Position numbers and translations under genes: made by a program
Assembly: GCA_000961765.1 (NCBI GenBank)
Contig: LADT01000006.1
Span: 1 to 64,000 of the forward strand
DNA from: Clostridiaceae bacterium BRH_c20a
GTDB lineage: Bacteria; Bacillota; Peptococcia; Peptococcales; BICA1-8
Direction: 5' to 3'
Length of the DNA stretch: 64,000 nt
Notes under the pieces: model-generated
Database searches by the model: none
What the model was told of the DNA's origin: nothing
What the model saw: only the letters and a program-made list of their open reading frames with translations
Part shown: positions 8,321-16,015 of the stretch, piece by piece
Layout: the number at the start of each line of letters is the position of its first letter
How positions within the stretch are numbered: the stretch's first letter is position 1

Positions 8321-9394
8321 ATGACTTACGTTGTAAGGACTGGTGATACATTATTTACAATTGCCCAAAGATTTAATACTACAGTTGAAAGATTAATTGC
8401 TTTGAATAATATTACCAATCCAAATATGATTTTGGTTGGCATGGTATTGACTATTTCTTCTGACCAGCCTGCTCCTCAACCGCCGCTGGATTCTGAATGG
8501 TGTCCTCGGTTGACACTAGGTTCGAGAGGCAGTGCTGTTAGGGAAGTACAACAGTTATTACGGGATAGAGGCTATGACTTGGGTGGTATTGATGGAGTTT
8601 TTGGCTCACGCACAAGGGCAGCGGTAGTTAATTTTCAGCGTTCAAGAAATCTAAGTGTTACAGGTATTGTGGATACTGCTACCTGGCAAGCATTAGGCAG
8701 GCAGTGTCAGGGCCCTGGTATTTCTGTATGCCCTACTATTCGCCCAGGAGACAGGGGAAGTGCGGTCAGATTCTTGCAAAGCTTACTGCAGCGGCTTAAT
8801 TATGCTCCAGGGCCTATTGATGGAATATTTGGAGCTGATACAAGAGCAGCTGTGATAGCTTTTCAGGCAAATAATAATATTCCAACAACCGGGCTCGTTG
8901 ATCAGGCTACCTGGAATGCTCTTGGAGTTACCTGTGTTCCTACATTTCCTGATCAAGATGGTGGAGTAGTTATTCCTGGTCAACCTGATGAAGGAGATGG
9001 ACTAAACTATACATGGCAGGAAATTGAGGGGTTTAGATATCTACTGGCTACTAATGAAAGTCGTTATTACCGCGGTCAATCAGTTAGGATAACATTCCGC
9101 AAACGTAATATTACAGATCAAAGCGTTACCCTCGAATACTCTTCAAGTCAGTTATTCGATTTCTATATTTCTAATCAAAATGGCAGAGAAATATGGCGGT
9201 GGTCCGAAGATCACGCATTTCTGCCTGTTATCAGAGAAATGATACTGGCACCGGGAGAATCTGAAACAATCGATATTGTATGGGATCAAAGAAATAAAAG
9301 TGGAAATTTAGTAAACCCTCAAAATTTAACTCTATGGGGAACTAACAAAGCAACAGGAGAGAGTGTTTCGGTGCAATTTGAAGTTTATGAATAA
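8321..9394 (+). CDS. LysM / double peptidoglycan-binding / BsuPI-like domain protein
   Basis: 357 residues, ATG with GGAAGGAG upstream. Domains in order: one LysM (about 2-46, YVVRTGDTLFTIAQRF), two peptidoglycan_binding_1 repeats (about 60-127 and 135-203, each with GSRGSAV or GDRGSAV and IDGVFG or IDGIFG), a short linker, and a C-terminal beta domain (about 225-357, with WRWSEDHAF and LAPGESE) resembling the BsuPI intracellular proteinase-inhibitor fold. There is no signal peptide, so it may act inside the mother cell, for instance on the forespore coat or cortex, or leave by another route. No catalytic domain is present. Monocistronic, ending at a terminator shared with the convergent small gene. 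Confidence 0.85.
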   Translation: MTYVVRTGDTLFTIAQRFNTTVERLIALNNITNPNMILVGMVLTISSDQPAPQPPLDSEWCPRLTLGSRGSAVREVQQLLRDRGYDLGGIDGVFGSRTRAAVVNFQRSRNLSVTGIVDTATWQALGRQCQGPGISVCPTIRPGDRGSAVRFLQSLLQRLNYAPGPIDGIFGADTRAAVIAFQANNNIPTTGLVDQATWNALGVTCVPTFPDQDGGVVIPGQPDEGDGLNYTWQEIEGFRYLLATNESRYYRGQSVRITFRKRNITDQSVTLEYSSSQLFDFYISNQNGREIWRWSEDHAFLPVIREMILAPGESETIDIVWDQRNKSGNLVNPQNLTLWGTNKATGESVSVQFEVYE

Positions 9395-9413
9395 AAACTC
9401 TATTGGTATTATA

Positions 9414-9436
9414 AAGCCCGGATTAAATCCGGGCTT
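9414..9436. terminator. Bidirectional terminator
   Basis: AAGCCCGGA pairs with TCCGGGCTT around a 5-base loop. It serves the LysM gene and overlaps the stop of the convergent small gene. Confidence 0.75.
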
Positions 9437-9620
9437 CACGCTTAAAGATGGCCACCAGGCATGAATCTGAATTATAACAGGAGTGGGTGAAAATAGTAAA
9501 TAACTCCCAGCCTTCTATACTTTCTCTATCCAAGCTTAAATCTATTAACCGTTGGGTCACCATACATCCTTCCGAAGCCTTAATCCTAATCGATTTATAT
9601 TCAAAGTTTTTTTCAGTCAT
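9423..9620 (-). CDS. Small DUF4177-like protein
   Basis: 65 residues, TAGGAGGAGG upstream. The order EYKSIRIKASEG, a central LDRES stretch and GWELFTIF followed by LVAIFKRE recalls DUF4177-type small proteins, where a GWEL motif precedes the last strand. Function is unknown for that family. Monocistronic. The assignment is moderate because the motif is short. Confidence 0.6.
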   Translation of the reverse strand: MTEKNFEYKSIRIKASEGCMVTQRLIDLSLDRESIEGWELFTIFTHSCYNSDSCLVAIFKREARI

Positions 9621-9759
9621 TTAAAAAACCTCCTCCTAATGTAATATATGACTCGAAAATTCATTTGGTAAAAAATAAATACTAGGGAAAAAATGAAACT
9701 AAACAATGTATTTTTTCGTCTTTATATTGCAAGGGAAAATAGCAAAGGGAGGTTTTAAA

Positions 9760-9996
9760 ATGTTAGAAATCAAAAAAATAGAAGAAGAATATAAATGCTC
9801 TAAGTGTAATTCTATTGGTGCTCAAGTAAGTGAGGTAGCTATGACTGGTACAGGCTTAAGCAGGCTCTTTGATATTCAGCATAATGAATTTTTATTTATT
9901 TCCTGTAAACATTGTGGATTTACTGAAGTTTTTAATTTACATATACTTGATAAGAGACCCAAATCATTTTTAATGGATATATTAATTGGCAACTAA
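9760..9996 (+). CDS. Zinc-ribbon protein
   Basis: 78 residues from ATG 9760, which has GGGAGG at the right distance; a longer frame from 9706 has none. CSKCN near residue 14 and SCKHCGF near residue 50 give the two CxxC knuckles of a zinc ribbon, separated by about 35 residues containing a GTGLSR loop. It resembles small clostridial zinc-finger nucleic-acid-binding-type proteins of unknown role (COG3478-like). Followed by its own terminator. Confidence 0.72.
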   Translation: MLEIKKIEEEYKCSKCNSIGAQVSEVAMTGTGLSRLFDIQHNEFLFISCKHCGFTEVFNLHILDKRPKSFLMDILIGN

Positions 9997-10001
9997 AAAA
10001 A

Positions 10002-10026
10002 CACCTCACTGTTGAAGTGAGGCGAT
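10002..10026 (+). terminator. Terminator after zinc-ribbon gene
   Basis: CCTCACT pairs with AGTGAGG around a GTTGA-type loop, with an AT-rich tail. Confidence 0.65.
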
Positions 10027-10051
10027 TAATTTTTATACAAATATTTTTTAC

Positions 10052-10107
10052 CTTAACCTAGCGCAATATAGTGAAGCGAAACCTTAACCTAACGAAGTGA
10101 AATCTTA
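10052..10107. repeat. 56-bp dispersed repeat, copy 1
   Basis: Begins CTTAACCTAGCG and contains GTGAAGCGAAACCTTAACC. A second copy of the same length lies at 12880-12935. Both are followed within a few bases by a terminator hairpin. Confidence 0.7.
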
Positions 10108-10108
10108 A

Positions 10109-10131
10109 AAAGGGTCTACTGACCCTTTTTT
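10109..10131 (-). terminator. Terminator overlapping the aminotransferase stop
   Basis: AAAAGGGTC pairs with GACCCTTTT around TACT. On the minus strand it overlaps the stop codon of the class V aminotransferase gene. Confidence 0.7.
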
Positions 10132-11300
10132 GCATAAACCGCCATAGCAGTGGCAGCACCAATTCCTGCTTCTATTTTGTAGCCTTGGGCTTTTAAAGCA
10201 CTTTCCAAAGATGTTAGGAATAACAAAACATTTTTTTCATTACATGTGTATCCCATAGTACCTATTCTCCAGACTTTACCCTTACCCTCACCTAAACCTC
10301 CACCAATCTCAATGCCGAATCTCTCTAATAAGTATTTACGTACTGTTACATCATCGACTCCATCAGGAATTACAGCAGAAGTAAGCATGGGCAGACGGTG
10401 TCCTTCTTGTGCCCACATTTTCATACCCATCGCTTCTAGACCCGATTTTAATGCTTGGGAATTCAGCTCATGGCGGGTAAAACGGTTTTCAAGACCTTCT
10501 TCATAAATTAACCGTAAGGCTTCCCTTAATGCATAATTCATATTAATTGGTGCAGTATGGTGATAAGCTCTTTGTTGACCCCAATAGTTTTGAATCATAG
10601 TTAAGTCTAAATACCAAATAGGAACTTTTGTTTTTCTATTATTGATTACTTGTTGAGCCCTTTCATTAAATGTGACAGGTGCAAGTCCAGGCGGGCAGCT
10701 AATACACTTTTGCGTTCCACTATAGGCAGCATCTATTCCCCACTCATCAATTTTGAGTTCACAACCGGCTAATGAAGTAACACAGTCAACTAATAGCATC
10801 GCATCATATTGTTTGCAGAGTTTGGAGACTTCCTCTATTGGTTGTAAAACACCGGTAGATGTTTCAGCATGAACAATTGCTACATATTTTGCACCAGTTT
10901 TGTCTAAAGCATCTTTTATATCATCAAGCTCAATTATTTTTCCAAAAGGTGCAGAAATTGTGGTTACATCTGCCTTTAAACGTTGGCAAATGTCCTGCAT
11001 ACGACCACCAAAAACACCGTTTACACAAACGATTACTTTATCTCCCTCTTCAATCATATTAGCTAATACTGTTTCCATACCTGCACTACCTGTGCCGGGC
11101 ATAGCCATTGTTAATTGGTTCTTTGTTTGGAATACATAGCGCATTAATTCCATTGTGTCATTCATAATAACTAAAAACTCTGGATCTAAGTGGCCTAAGA
11201 TAGGAGCAGACATTGCCCTTAATACCACTGGATCAACATTGCTAGGACCAGGACCCATTAAGATTCTTTCAGAAGGTTTTAATTCACCATACTGTTTCAT
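10116..11300 (-). CDS. Class V aminotransferase (alanine/serine-glyoxylate type)
   Basis: 394 residues from ATG 11300, with AAAGGGTG upstream; a longer frame to 11435 would run through the promoter. PLP-dependent class V enzymes of this group transfer the amino group of alanine or serine to glyoxylate or another keto acid. Visible family features are LMGPGPSNVDP near the start, GTGSAGMET, HAETSTGVL, LLVDCVTSLAG and SGTQKCISCPPGLAP with the PLP Lys. The window also has a glycolate-oxidase-like GlcDEF set, so a glyoxylate link is plausible but unproven. Two GTATAC-type sites overlap its probable promoter. Confidence 0.88.
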   Translation of the reverse strand: MKQYGELKPSERILMGPGPSNVDPVVLRAMSAPILGHLDPEFLVIMNDTMELMRYVFQTKNQLTMAMPGTGSAGMETVLANMIEEGDKVIVCVNGVFGGRMQDICQRLKADVTTISAPFGKIIELDDIKDALDKTGAKYVAIVHAETSTGVLQPIEEVSKLCKQYDAMLLVDCVTSLAGCELKIDEWGIDAAYSGTQKCISCPPGLAPVTFNERAQQVINNRKTKVPIWYLDLTMIQNYWGQQRAYHHTAPINMNYALREALRLIYEEGLENRFTRHELNSQALKSGLEAMGMKMWAQEGHRLPMLTSAVIPDGVDDVTVRKYLLERFGIEIGGGLGEGKGKVWRIGTMGYTCNEKNVLLFLTSLESALKAQGYKIEAGIGAATAMAVYAKKGQ

Positions 11301-11603
11301 TCTAAGACACCCTTTCTTTAATAAGTTATATGTATTGTATACATTCATATTTGTATACTTTGACATAAAATTAAAAAATCCTATGTAGAATAGAGTAATT
11401 TTTAAATTTTTATTGTTTTTAATAGTAGTATGCAATAAATAAAAGTTTATCCTATTGCATTGCTCATAAACTTATTGAAAATAACCAGACTATATAAAGA
11501 AAAATATAAAACTATTTTATATTCTTTACATTGCAATAACCCTGGCCCTATGTTAAGTTATTTGTGATTAATATTTGTAATTAGTAATTTCAGGAGGATT
11601 AAG
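11301..11603. promoter_or_regulatory. Divergent promoter region with paired GTATAC operators
   Basis: TTGTATACA at 11335-11343 and TTGTATACT at 11351-11359 are 16 bp apart. Read on the minus strand they overlap a TATACAAT -10-like box of the aminotransferase. A related pair precedes glutamate dehydrogenase at 6685-6708. The rest of this 303-bp gap is AT-rich, with the ribosome binding site of ychF (AGGAGG) at its end; no small gene is visible. Confidence 0.45.
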
Positions 11604-12671
11604 ATGAAAATAGGAATAATTGGACTATCAAGTGTAGGAAAAACTACTATATTTAACCTTTTAACAAATACTAAAGCGACAACTGGGGCCTATGGGGCTA
11701 AAGATGTTAATATTGGTATGGCCAAGGTACCGGATAAAAGAATGGATTATTTAATAGACCTTTATAAACCAAAAAAGACAAGCTATGCTCAGATTGAATT
11801 TATTGATATAGCTGGAATTGTTCCAGAAGGGGGAACTAGAAAGTTTCTAGACGAAGTTAGGGATTGTGATGCTATTGTCCATGTAGTCAGGACATTTGAT
11901 AACAAAGATGTTCCCCATGTTACTGAGATTATCAATCCAGTTAAAGATTTAGAGACTGTTGATATGGAACTATTATTTGCTGACTTAGAACTTATTGATA
12001 AACGAATAGAAAGAATAAAGGCTGGAAAAAAGATAAAAAAAGAACAACAAGATGAATTTGAACTTCTTGAAAGACTTTATAGTCATTTAGAAGAGGGTGG
12101 AGATATTCGGCAAGTTGAACTTACGGAAGAGGAAGAAAAACAACTTAGGGCATATAGTTTTCTAACCGAAAAGCCAAAGCTTGTTGTGGTGAATATTGAT
12201 GAGGAACAATTCGAGAGTAATTCTTATCCTTTAAAATCTGAGCTGCAAGCTCTGTGTAACAATAAAGAAATGCCCCTTCTAGATATATGCGGCCAGATTG
12301 AGTCAGAAATAGGTGAATTAAGTGAAGAGGATAAAAAAATATTTACGGAAGACATGGGTATTATCGAAACAGGTATAGAAAGATTAGCACGGGCTGTATT
12401 TGAACATTTAGGATTAATTTCATTCTTTACAGTTGGTGAAGATGAAGTTAAGGCTTGGACCATTAATAAAGGTACACCAGCTAAAAAGGCAGCAAGTAAA
12501 ATCCATTCTGATATCGAGAGGGGCTTTATCCGTGCTGAAGTTGTAAAATATCAGGATCTAAATAAATTAGGTTCTATGGTTAAAGTTAAAGAACAGGGTT
12601 TATTTAGATTAGAGGGCAAAGAACATATTGTTGAAGATGGGGATATAATTAACTTCCGCTTCAACGTATAA
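11604..12671 (+). CDS. ychF: YchF/Obg-family P-loop ATPase/GTPase
   Basis: 355 residues, AGGAGG upstream. The P-loop GLSSVGKTTIF, IEFIDIAGIV (switch/Walker B) and VVNIDEE in place of the usual NKxD motif fit the YchF subfamily, which prefers ATP and associates with ribosomes. A helical middle domain (about 125-200) and a C-terminal TGS-like domain (about 270-355) complete the usual architecture. KAWTINKGTPAKKAA and HSDIERGFIRAEV are strongly conserved in YchF. Monocistronic. Confidence 0.93.
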   Translation: MKIGIIGLSSVGKTTIFNLLTNTKATTGAYGAKDVNIGMAKVPDKRMDYLIDLYKPKKTSYAQIEFIDIAGIVPEGGTRKFLDEVRDCDAIVHVVRTFDNKDVPHVTEIINPVKDLETVDMELLFADLELIDKRIERIKAGKKIKKEQQDEFELLERLYSHLEEGGDIRQVELTEEEEKQLRAYSFLTEKPKLVVVNIDEEQFESNSYPLKSELQALCNNKEMPLLDICGQIESEIGELSEEDKKIFTEDMGIIETGIERLARAVFEHLGLISFFTVGEDEVKAWTINKGTPAKKAASKIHSDIERGFIRAEVVKYQDLNKLGSMVKVKEQGLFRLEGKEHIVEDGDIINFRFNV

Positions 12672-12806
12672 ACGAAAATGGCTGCCATAAAGCAGTGCCT
12701 AGCTATCCGCTACTTTCCGACAGCCAAAGTAATTGTAATAATCACTATGGCACAGATTATTTTCATGCTCACTGCAAATATTAACAGTAAATACTAATAG
12801 ACGAAT

Positions 12807-12871
12807 AAAAAGAGTTAGTTACATAAAATGGACCCTGAGTCAAGGACATTTTAACATTAGCTAGCTCTTTT
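12807..12871. mobile_element. MITE-like or IS-end remnant
   Basis: AAAAGAGTTAGTTA at the left is an imperfect inverted match of TTAGCTAGCTCTTTT at the right. The centre reads AAATGGACCCTGAGTC then AAGGACATTTTAACA, resembling IS3-type ends (TGGACC / GGACATT) brought together. It is only about 65 bp, with no coding capacity. Confidence 0.4.
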
Positions 12872-12879
12872 ATTTATTT

Positions 12880-12935
12880 CTTAACCTAGCGGAACATAGT
12901 GGAGCGAAACCTTAATCTAGCGAAGCGGAACCTCA
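12880..12935. repeat. 56-bp dispersed repeat, copy 2
   Basis: Begins CTTAACCTAGCG and contains GTGGAGCGAAACCTTAATC, matching copy 1 at 10052-10107 with about a dozen differences and no gaps. Confidence 0.7.
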
Positions 12936-12938
12936 AAA

Positions 12939-12961
12939 AACGGGCTGTGCCCGTTTTTTTA
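12939..12961 (+). terminator. Strong intrinsic terminator
   Basis: ACGGGC pairs with GCCCGT around TGT and is followed by seven T. It is far from ychF (about 270 bases) and directly follows repeat copy 2. Confidence 0.75.
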
Positions 12962-13014
12962 TGTATGTATATTTTTTAAAAAGGAAAGAATAGGAACAAA
13001 AAGGGAGTGAATTT

Positions 13015-13197
13015 ATGCAAAGGGAATTTTCTTATAATCGAATTGCATACAGCTGCCCAAAGTTTGAGTCTATACAACAGGCCCAAGGATTTGGAATAAG
13101 TCTAGCTAATTGTAGCAGACCTCATGGACCTAGATGTGATCAATGTACCCATTGGAATGGTGGCTCTTGCGAACTATTTTTGGCTAGAGGCAAATAA
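13015..13197 (+). CDS. Small Cys-rich protein, unknown
   Basis: 60 residues, AAAGGGAGTG upstream of the ATG. Five cysteines lie at 14, 33, 41, 44 and 52; the last four form a C-x7-CDQC-x7-C pattern that could bind zinc or an iron-sulfur cluster. His 37 and His 46 are near them. No signal peptide. I do not recognise the family. Confidence 0.6.
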   Translation: MQREFSYNRIAYSCPKFESIQQAQGFGISLANCSRPHGPRCDQCTHWNGGSCELFLARGK

Positions 13198-13301
13198 TTC
13201 TTTAATGAATTTTATAATTATCAGGCAGGAGAACAAGCACTATGCGTCGAAGCAATAATAAAATATTAATAAATTAATTATATATTAGGGAGGGGTCTTT
13301 T

Positions 13302-13748
13302 ATGCTTGTGAGACAATGTGCAGGTGGTGTTGTCTTTAGTGGAGAGTCCGTTTTCTTATTGCAAAATGATAAGGGTGAATGGGTTTTACCCAAGGGAGCA
13401 ATAAAAAACGGTAAAATCGCAAATGAAGTAGCAATTACTCGGGTTAGATACGAGGGTGGAGTAAACGGTCAGATAATTTCTTCTGCCGGCGAAACAAGTT
13501 ATGAATTTTTCTCCTTCTCTCGTAAACGTCCTGTGTGCAACCGGATAAACTGGTTTGTCATGGAGGCGTCTGAACCCGAGTTTTCTATTAATCGCATGGA
13601 AGGTTTTAAAAATGGGGGTTTTTTTAAAATGGATGAAGCCTTGAGTAAAATAACTTATAGCCAAGACCAAGCCCTAGTGAGATATGCATATAGAAAATAC
13701 CAAGAGTACTTGGAAGAAGTAGATTCTCAGCGAGCTTTGAGTAGTTAG
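13302..13748 (+). CDS. Nudix-fold protein with degenerate Nudix box
   Basis: 148 residues, GGGAGGGG upstream. The start (VRQCAGGVVF, then GEWVLPKGAIKNGK) matches the Nudix fold, which normally hydrolyses nucleoside diphosphate derivatives. The box G-x5-E-x7-REUxEExGU is damaged: from Gly 33 it reads GAIKNGKIANEV then AITRVRYEGGV, so the first Glu is Lys and the REU and first EE positions are Thr-Arg and Tyr; one Glu and the GV end remain. Residues that bind the catalytic metal are therefore mostly lost. It may be a ligand-sensing or structural relative. A possible regulatory element (GCAGGAGAA then GCGTCGAAG, 13225-13255) lies upstream. The fold call is firm, activity doubtful. Confidence 0.75.
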   Translation: MLVRQCAGGVVFSGESVFLLQNDKGEWVLPKGAIKNGKIANEVAITRVRYEGGVNGQIISSAGETSYEFFSFSRKRPVCNRINWFVMEASEPEFSINRMEGFKNGGFFKMDEALSKITYSQDQALVRYAYRKYQEYLEEVDSQRALSS

Positions 13749-13778
13749 TTACTAAAGTTACTCCTAAAATAAATAAAT

Positions 13779-13818
13779 AAACAGGCTTTTCTTATCTTAT
13801 TTAAGAAAGTCTGTTTTT
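13779..13818 (+). terminator. Terminator after the Nudix gene
   Basis: AACAGGCTTT pairs with AAAGTCTGTT (one G-T pair) and is followed by a T run. Confidence 0.6.
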
Positions 13819-13905
13819 TTATTTTATTTTAAGTAAAAGTAGTAAACATTTGCACCATTTAAACATAAATTAAATATTAAACTAGAAACGACAGGAGGTA
13901 TTGGC

Positions 13906-14199
13906 GTGGAAGGACTAAAATGTCCCATTTGTAAGGCCATTAGTTTAGTGAATACAATTAAGGATGGTGAAATGTTTACTTGTCCCTTCTGTAATTATCG
14001 TTTTACCGTAACTTATGTAAGAAGATATTTTTTGCAACCCCAATTTAATATTAGAGACATGAATCAAAACAATTTTGAAAAGTATTTGGAGAACTTGGAG
14101 CATTTTCAACTCTTAGAAATTATGCAAAAAATTTTGAAAGAACTGGGTCAGAGGTTTCCAGACAAAGCTGAATATAGTCTAATTAATAAAGGCTGCTAA
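13906..14199 (+). CDS. Small zinc-ribbon protein, unknown
   Basis: 97 residues from GTG 13906, with AGGAGG 8 bases upstream. CPICKA at residue 6 and CPFCNYRF at residue 26 form a two-knuckle zinc ribbon. A helical C-terminal half (about 50-90, FEKYLENLEHFQLLEIMQKI) follows. The ribbon resembles IBR/TFIIS-like small zinc fingers; no function is known to me. Two terminators follow in series. Confidence 0.6.
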   Translation: MEGLKCPICKAISLVNTIKDGEMFTCPFCNYRFTVTYVRRYFLQPQFNIRDMNQNNFEKYLENLEHFQLLEIMQKILKELGQRFPDKAEYSLINKGC

Positions 14200-14214
14200 G
14201 GCAGCTTTTATTAT
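14188..14214 (+). terminator. Terminator overlapping the zinc-ribbon stop codon
   Basis: AAAGGCTGC pairs with GCAGCTTT around the stop codon, followed by an AT-rich tail. Confidence 0.6.
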
Positions 14215-14284
14215 GTAAAAGTGTGCAAACTGAGCATGGATTGAAAATTTGAATAATAAAAATAATATTAAAAATGATTTAGTA

Positions 14285-14310
14285 AAAAAGCCGGAGGTCC
14301 GGCTTTTTTT
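14285..14310 (+). terminator. Second, strong terminator
   Basis: AAAGCCGGA pairs with TCCGGCTTT around GG, with seven T. Confidence 0.75.
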
Positions 14311-14436
14311 ATCTTTGTAATGCAATTGACAACTAACTTCGATTTAAATAATATTTTCCTTAAATTCTCTAGGGATTATAACGCTAATTATTGGGTAATC
14401 TAATTACATGAAAATTGGGGAGGCGAAATATTTAAC

Positions 14437-14619
14437 ATGAAAGAAACAGAAAAAAAAGATAAATGTATCAGGAATGGCCTAAATATTACAGATCAAGAAA
14501 TATCAGAAGCATTAGCAATAGATTTGGAGGATTTAAAAAAGGATAAAAACAATGGCGAACTTACTACTTCCTTAGGAACAATTACTTCTGGATGGTGGTC
14601 AAATAATTGGTGTGAATAA
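14437..14619 (+). CDS. Small peptide gene with leader-like acidic part and Ser/Thr/Trp/Cys-rich end
   Basis: 60 residues, GGGGAGG upstream of the ATG (spacing 14, rather long). The first 41 residues are charged and helical (EISEALAIDLEDLKKD), and the last part reads GELTTSLGTITSG then WWSNNWCE. This leader-plus-core look resembles precursors of ribosomally made, modified peptides, but no modifying enzyme is adjacent; the polyamine operon follows 68 bases later. I do not recognise it and cannot exclude an ordinary small protein. Confidence 0.45.
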   Translation: MKETEKKDKCIRNGLNITDQEISEALAIDLEDLKKDKNNGELTTSLGTITSGWWSNNWCE

Positions 14620-14687
14620 AAAGCTGATGAAAAAATTTCCTTATTAAGATATAATAAACACTGTTAAAATAAGAAAGGAGGATGAAT

Positions 14688-15146
14688 ATGCTACCTACCC
14701 CTAAAAAGTATTTTTTAACCAGTGGCAGTTCTGAGGGTGATACAGAGTTAACAGCTTTTGATGGTGCTTTATTGGATGCAGGTATTGGAAATATTAATTT
14801 GCTAAAAGTAAGCAGCATTCTCCCTCCCCAAGCAGAGCACGCTCCGGGCTTAAAGTTACCCTTTGGAGCTTTAGTTCCAACTGCATATGGAACAATTATT
14901 TGTGAGGAGCCGGGTGCACTCATTTCAGCGGCGGTTGCTGTAGGTACTAGTGAAGATAGTTTTGGAGTAATTATGGAGCTTTCTGATAAGTGCTCTAAGG
15001 AAGAAGTAGAAAGACAAATCGAGCAGATGGTTAGAGAGTCGTTTGCCATGAGAAAAATGAATTTAAAAGAAATCAAAATTTCCGCAGTAGAACATAAAGT
15101 AAAAAAGATAGGGTGTTGTGTGGCTGCTGTTCCCTTGTGGTATTAA
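14688..15146 (+). CDS. pdaD: Pyruvoyl-dependent arginine decarboxylase
   Basis: Converts arginine to agmatine, the first step of this polyamine operon. 152 residues, as usual for the family. AAAGGAGG lies 6 bases before ATG 14688; an ATG at 14682 is too close. Self-cleavage at the Ser-Ser pair in LLKVSSILPP (residues 42-43) would make the beta chain and the pyruvoyl group on the alpha chain. The later FGVIMEL segment with its Glu and the GALVPTAYG segment are typical. It is first in the order pdaD-speE-speB, with short gaps. Confidence 0.93.
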   Translation: MLPTPKKYFLTSGSSEGDTELTAFDGALLDAGIGNINLLKVSSILPPQAEHAPGLKLPFGALVPTAYGTIICEEPGALISAAVAVGTSEDSFGVIMELSDKCSKEEVERQIEQMVRESFAMRKMNLKEIKISAVEHKVKKIGCCVAAVPLWY

Positions 15147-15170
15147 GAAGAACGGAAAAGGAGTGTAGAT

Positions 15171-16001
15171 ATGAAAGGGCTATGGTTTACTGAGTTACAG
15201 ACAAAACAATTAGCGTTATCATTAAAAATCAAACAGAGTTTACACCACGAAGTTAGTGAATTTCAAGAAATTAGTATGGTAGATACATATGATTTTGGCA
15301 GAATGCTATTGTTAGATGGGATTGTAATGACTACTATTAAAGATGAGTTTGTTTATCATGAAATGATATGTTTACCAGCTTTAAATACCCATCCTAATCC
15401 CGTAAATGTTCTTGTTATAGGTGGGGGAGATGGCGGTGTAATCAGGGAAATAATCAAGCACCCAAAAGTGGAAAGAGCAACATTGTGTGAAATTGACGGA
15501 CGAGTTATTGAGGTAAGCAAAAAATATTTGCCCGAAATTTCCGGTGCTTTGGATGACCCCAAGGTAGAAATTTTAGTTGCCGACGGTATAAAACATATTC
15601 AAGAAAGTAAAAACAGATATGATGTTATCTGTGTCGACTCAACTGATCCTATTGGTCCTGCAGTAGGACTCTTTGCTAAAGATTTTTATCAAGGGATATA
15701 TGAAGCTTTAAAAGATGATGGGTTATTTGTTGCTCAAACAGAGTCACCCTGGGTTAATGAGGATCTGATCAAAAGAATTTATGGTGATATTAGTGATATT
15801 TTCCCCATTACTAAGCTTTACTTGGCAAGCATTCCAACATACCCTACCGGATTGTGGTCTTTCACAATGGGCTCAAAGAAATATGATCCGACAAAAGTAG
15901 ATAAGGCATCTATCCTTGATACTAATACTAAATACTATACGTCTGATATCCATTTTAGTTCCTTTAATTTACCTGCTTTTGTTCAAAATATTTTAGGATA
16001 A
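15171..16001 (+). CDS. speE: Spermidine synthase (polyamine aminopropyltransferase)
   Basis: 276 residues, AAGGAGTG upstream. Transfers an aminopropyl group from decarboxylated S-adenosylmethionine to putrescine. The [15 protein letters not shown] nucleotide-type loop, [10 protein letters not shown] with the catalytic Asp region, and QTESPWV are hallmarks. The N-terminal beta domain ([11 protein letters not shown], then FGRMLLLDG) is intact. The needed adenosylmethionine decarboxylase (speD) is not in the window. Lies 24 bases after pdaD and 14 before speB. Confidence 0.95.
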   Translation: MKGLWFTELQTKQLALSLKIKQSLHHEVSEFQEISMVDTYDFGRMLLLDGIVMTTIKDEFVYHEMICLPALNTHPNPVNVLVIGGGDGGVIREIIKHPKVERATLCEIDGRVIEVSKKYLPEISGALDDPKVEILVADGIKHIQESKNRYDVICVDSTDPIGPAVGLFAKDFYQGIYEALKDDGLFVAQTESPWVNEDLIKRIYGDISDIFPITKLYLASIPTYPTGLWSFTMGSKKYDPTKVDKASILDTNTKYYTSDIHFSSFNLPAFVQNILG

Positions 16002-16015
16002 TTGGAGGGGCAGTT

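Larger units (their letters stand above)
12672..13014. other. Gene-free stretch holding an IS-end/MITE-like hairpin, a 56-bp repeat and a terminator
   Basis: No frame with a ribosome binding site is present. The first 130 bases show nothing I can identify. The rest is made of the three elements listed separately (12807-12871, 12880-12935, 12939-12961), after which AAAGGGAGTG precedes the next gene. Confidence 0.55.

Noticed and set aside
14582-15076. 164-codon minus-strand frame opposite pdaD
   Set aside because: Antisense shadow of the arginine decarboxylase gene; other long opposite-strand frames (for example in dctM and larA) are shadows as well.
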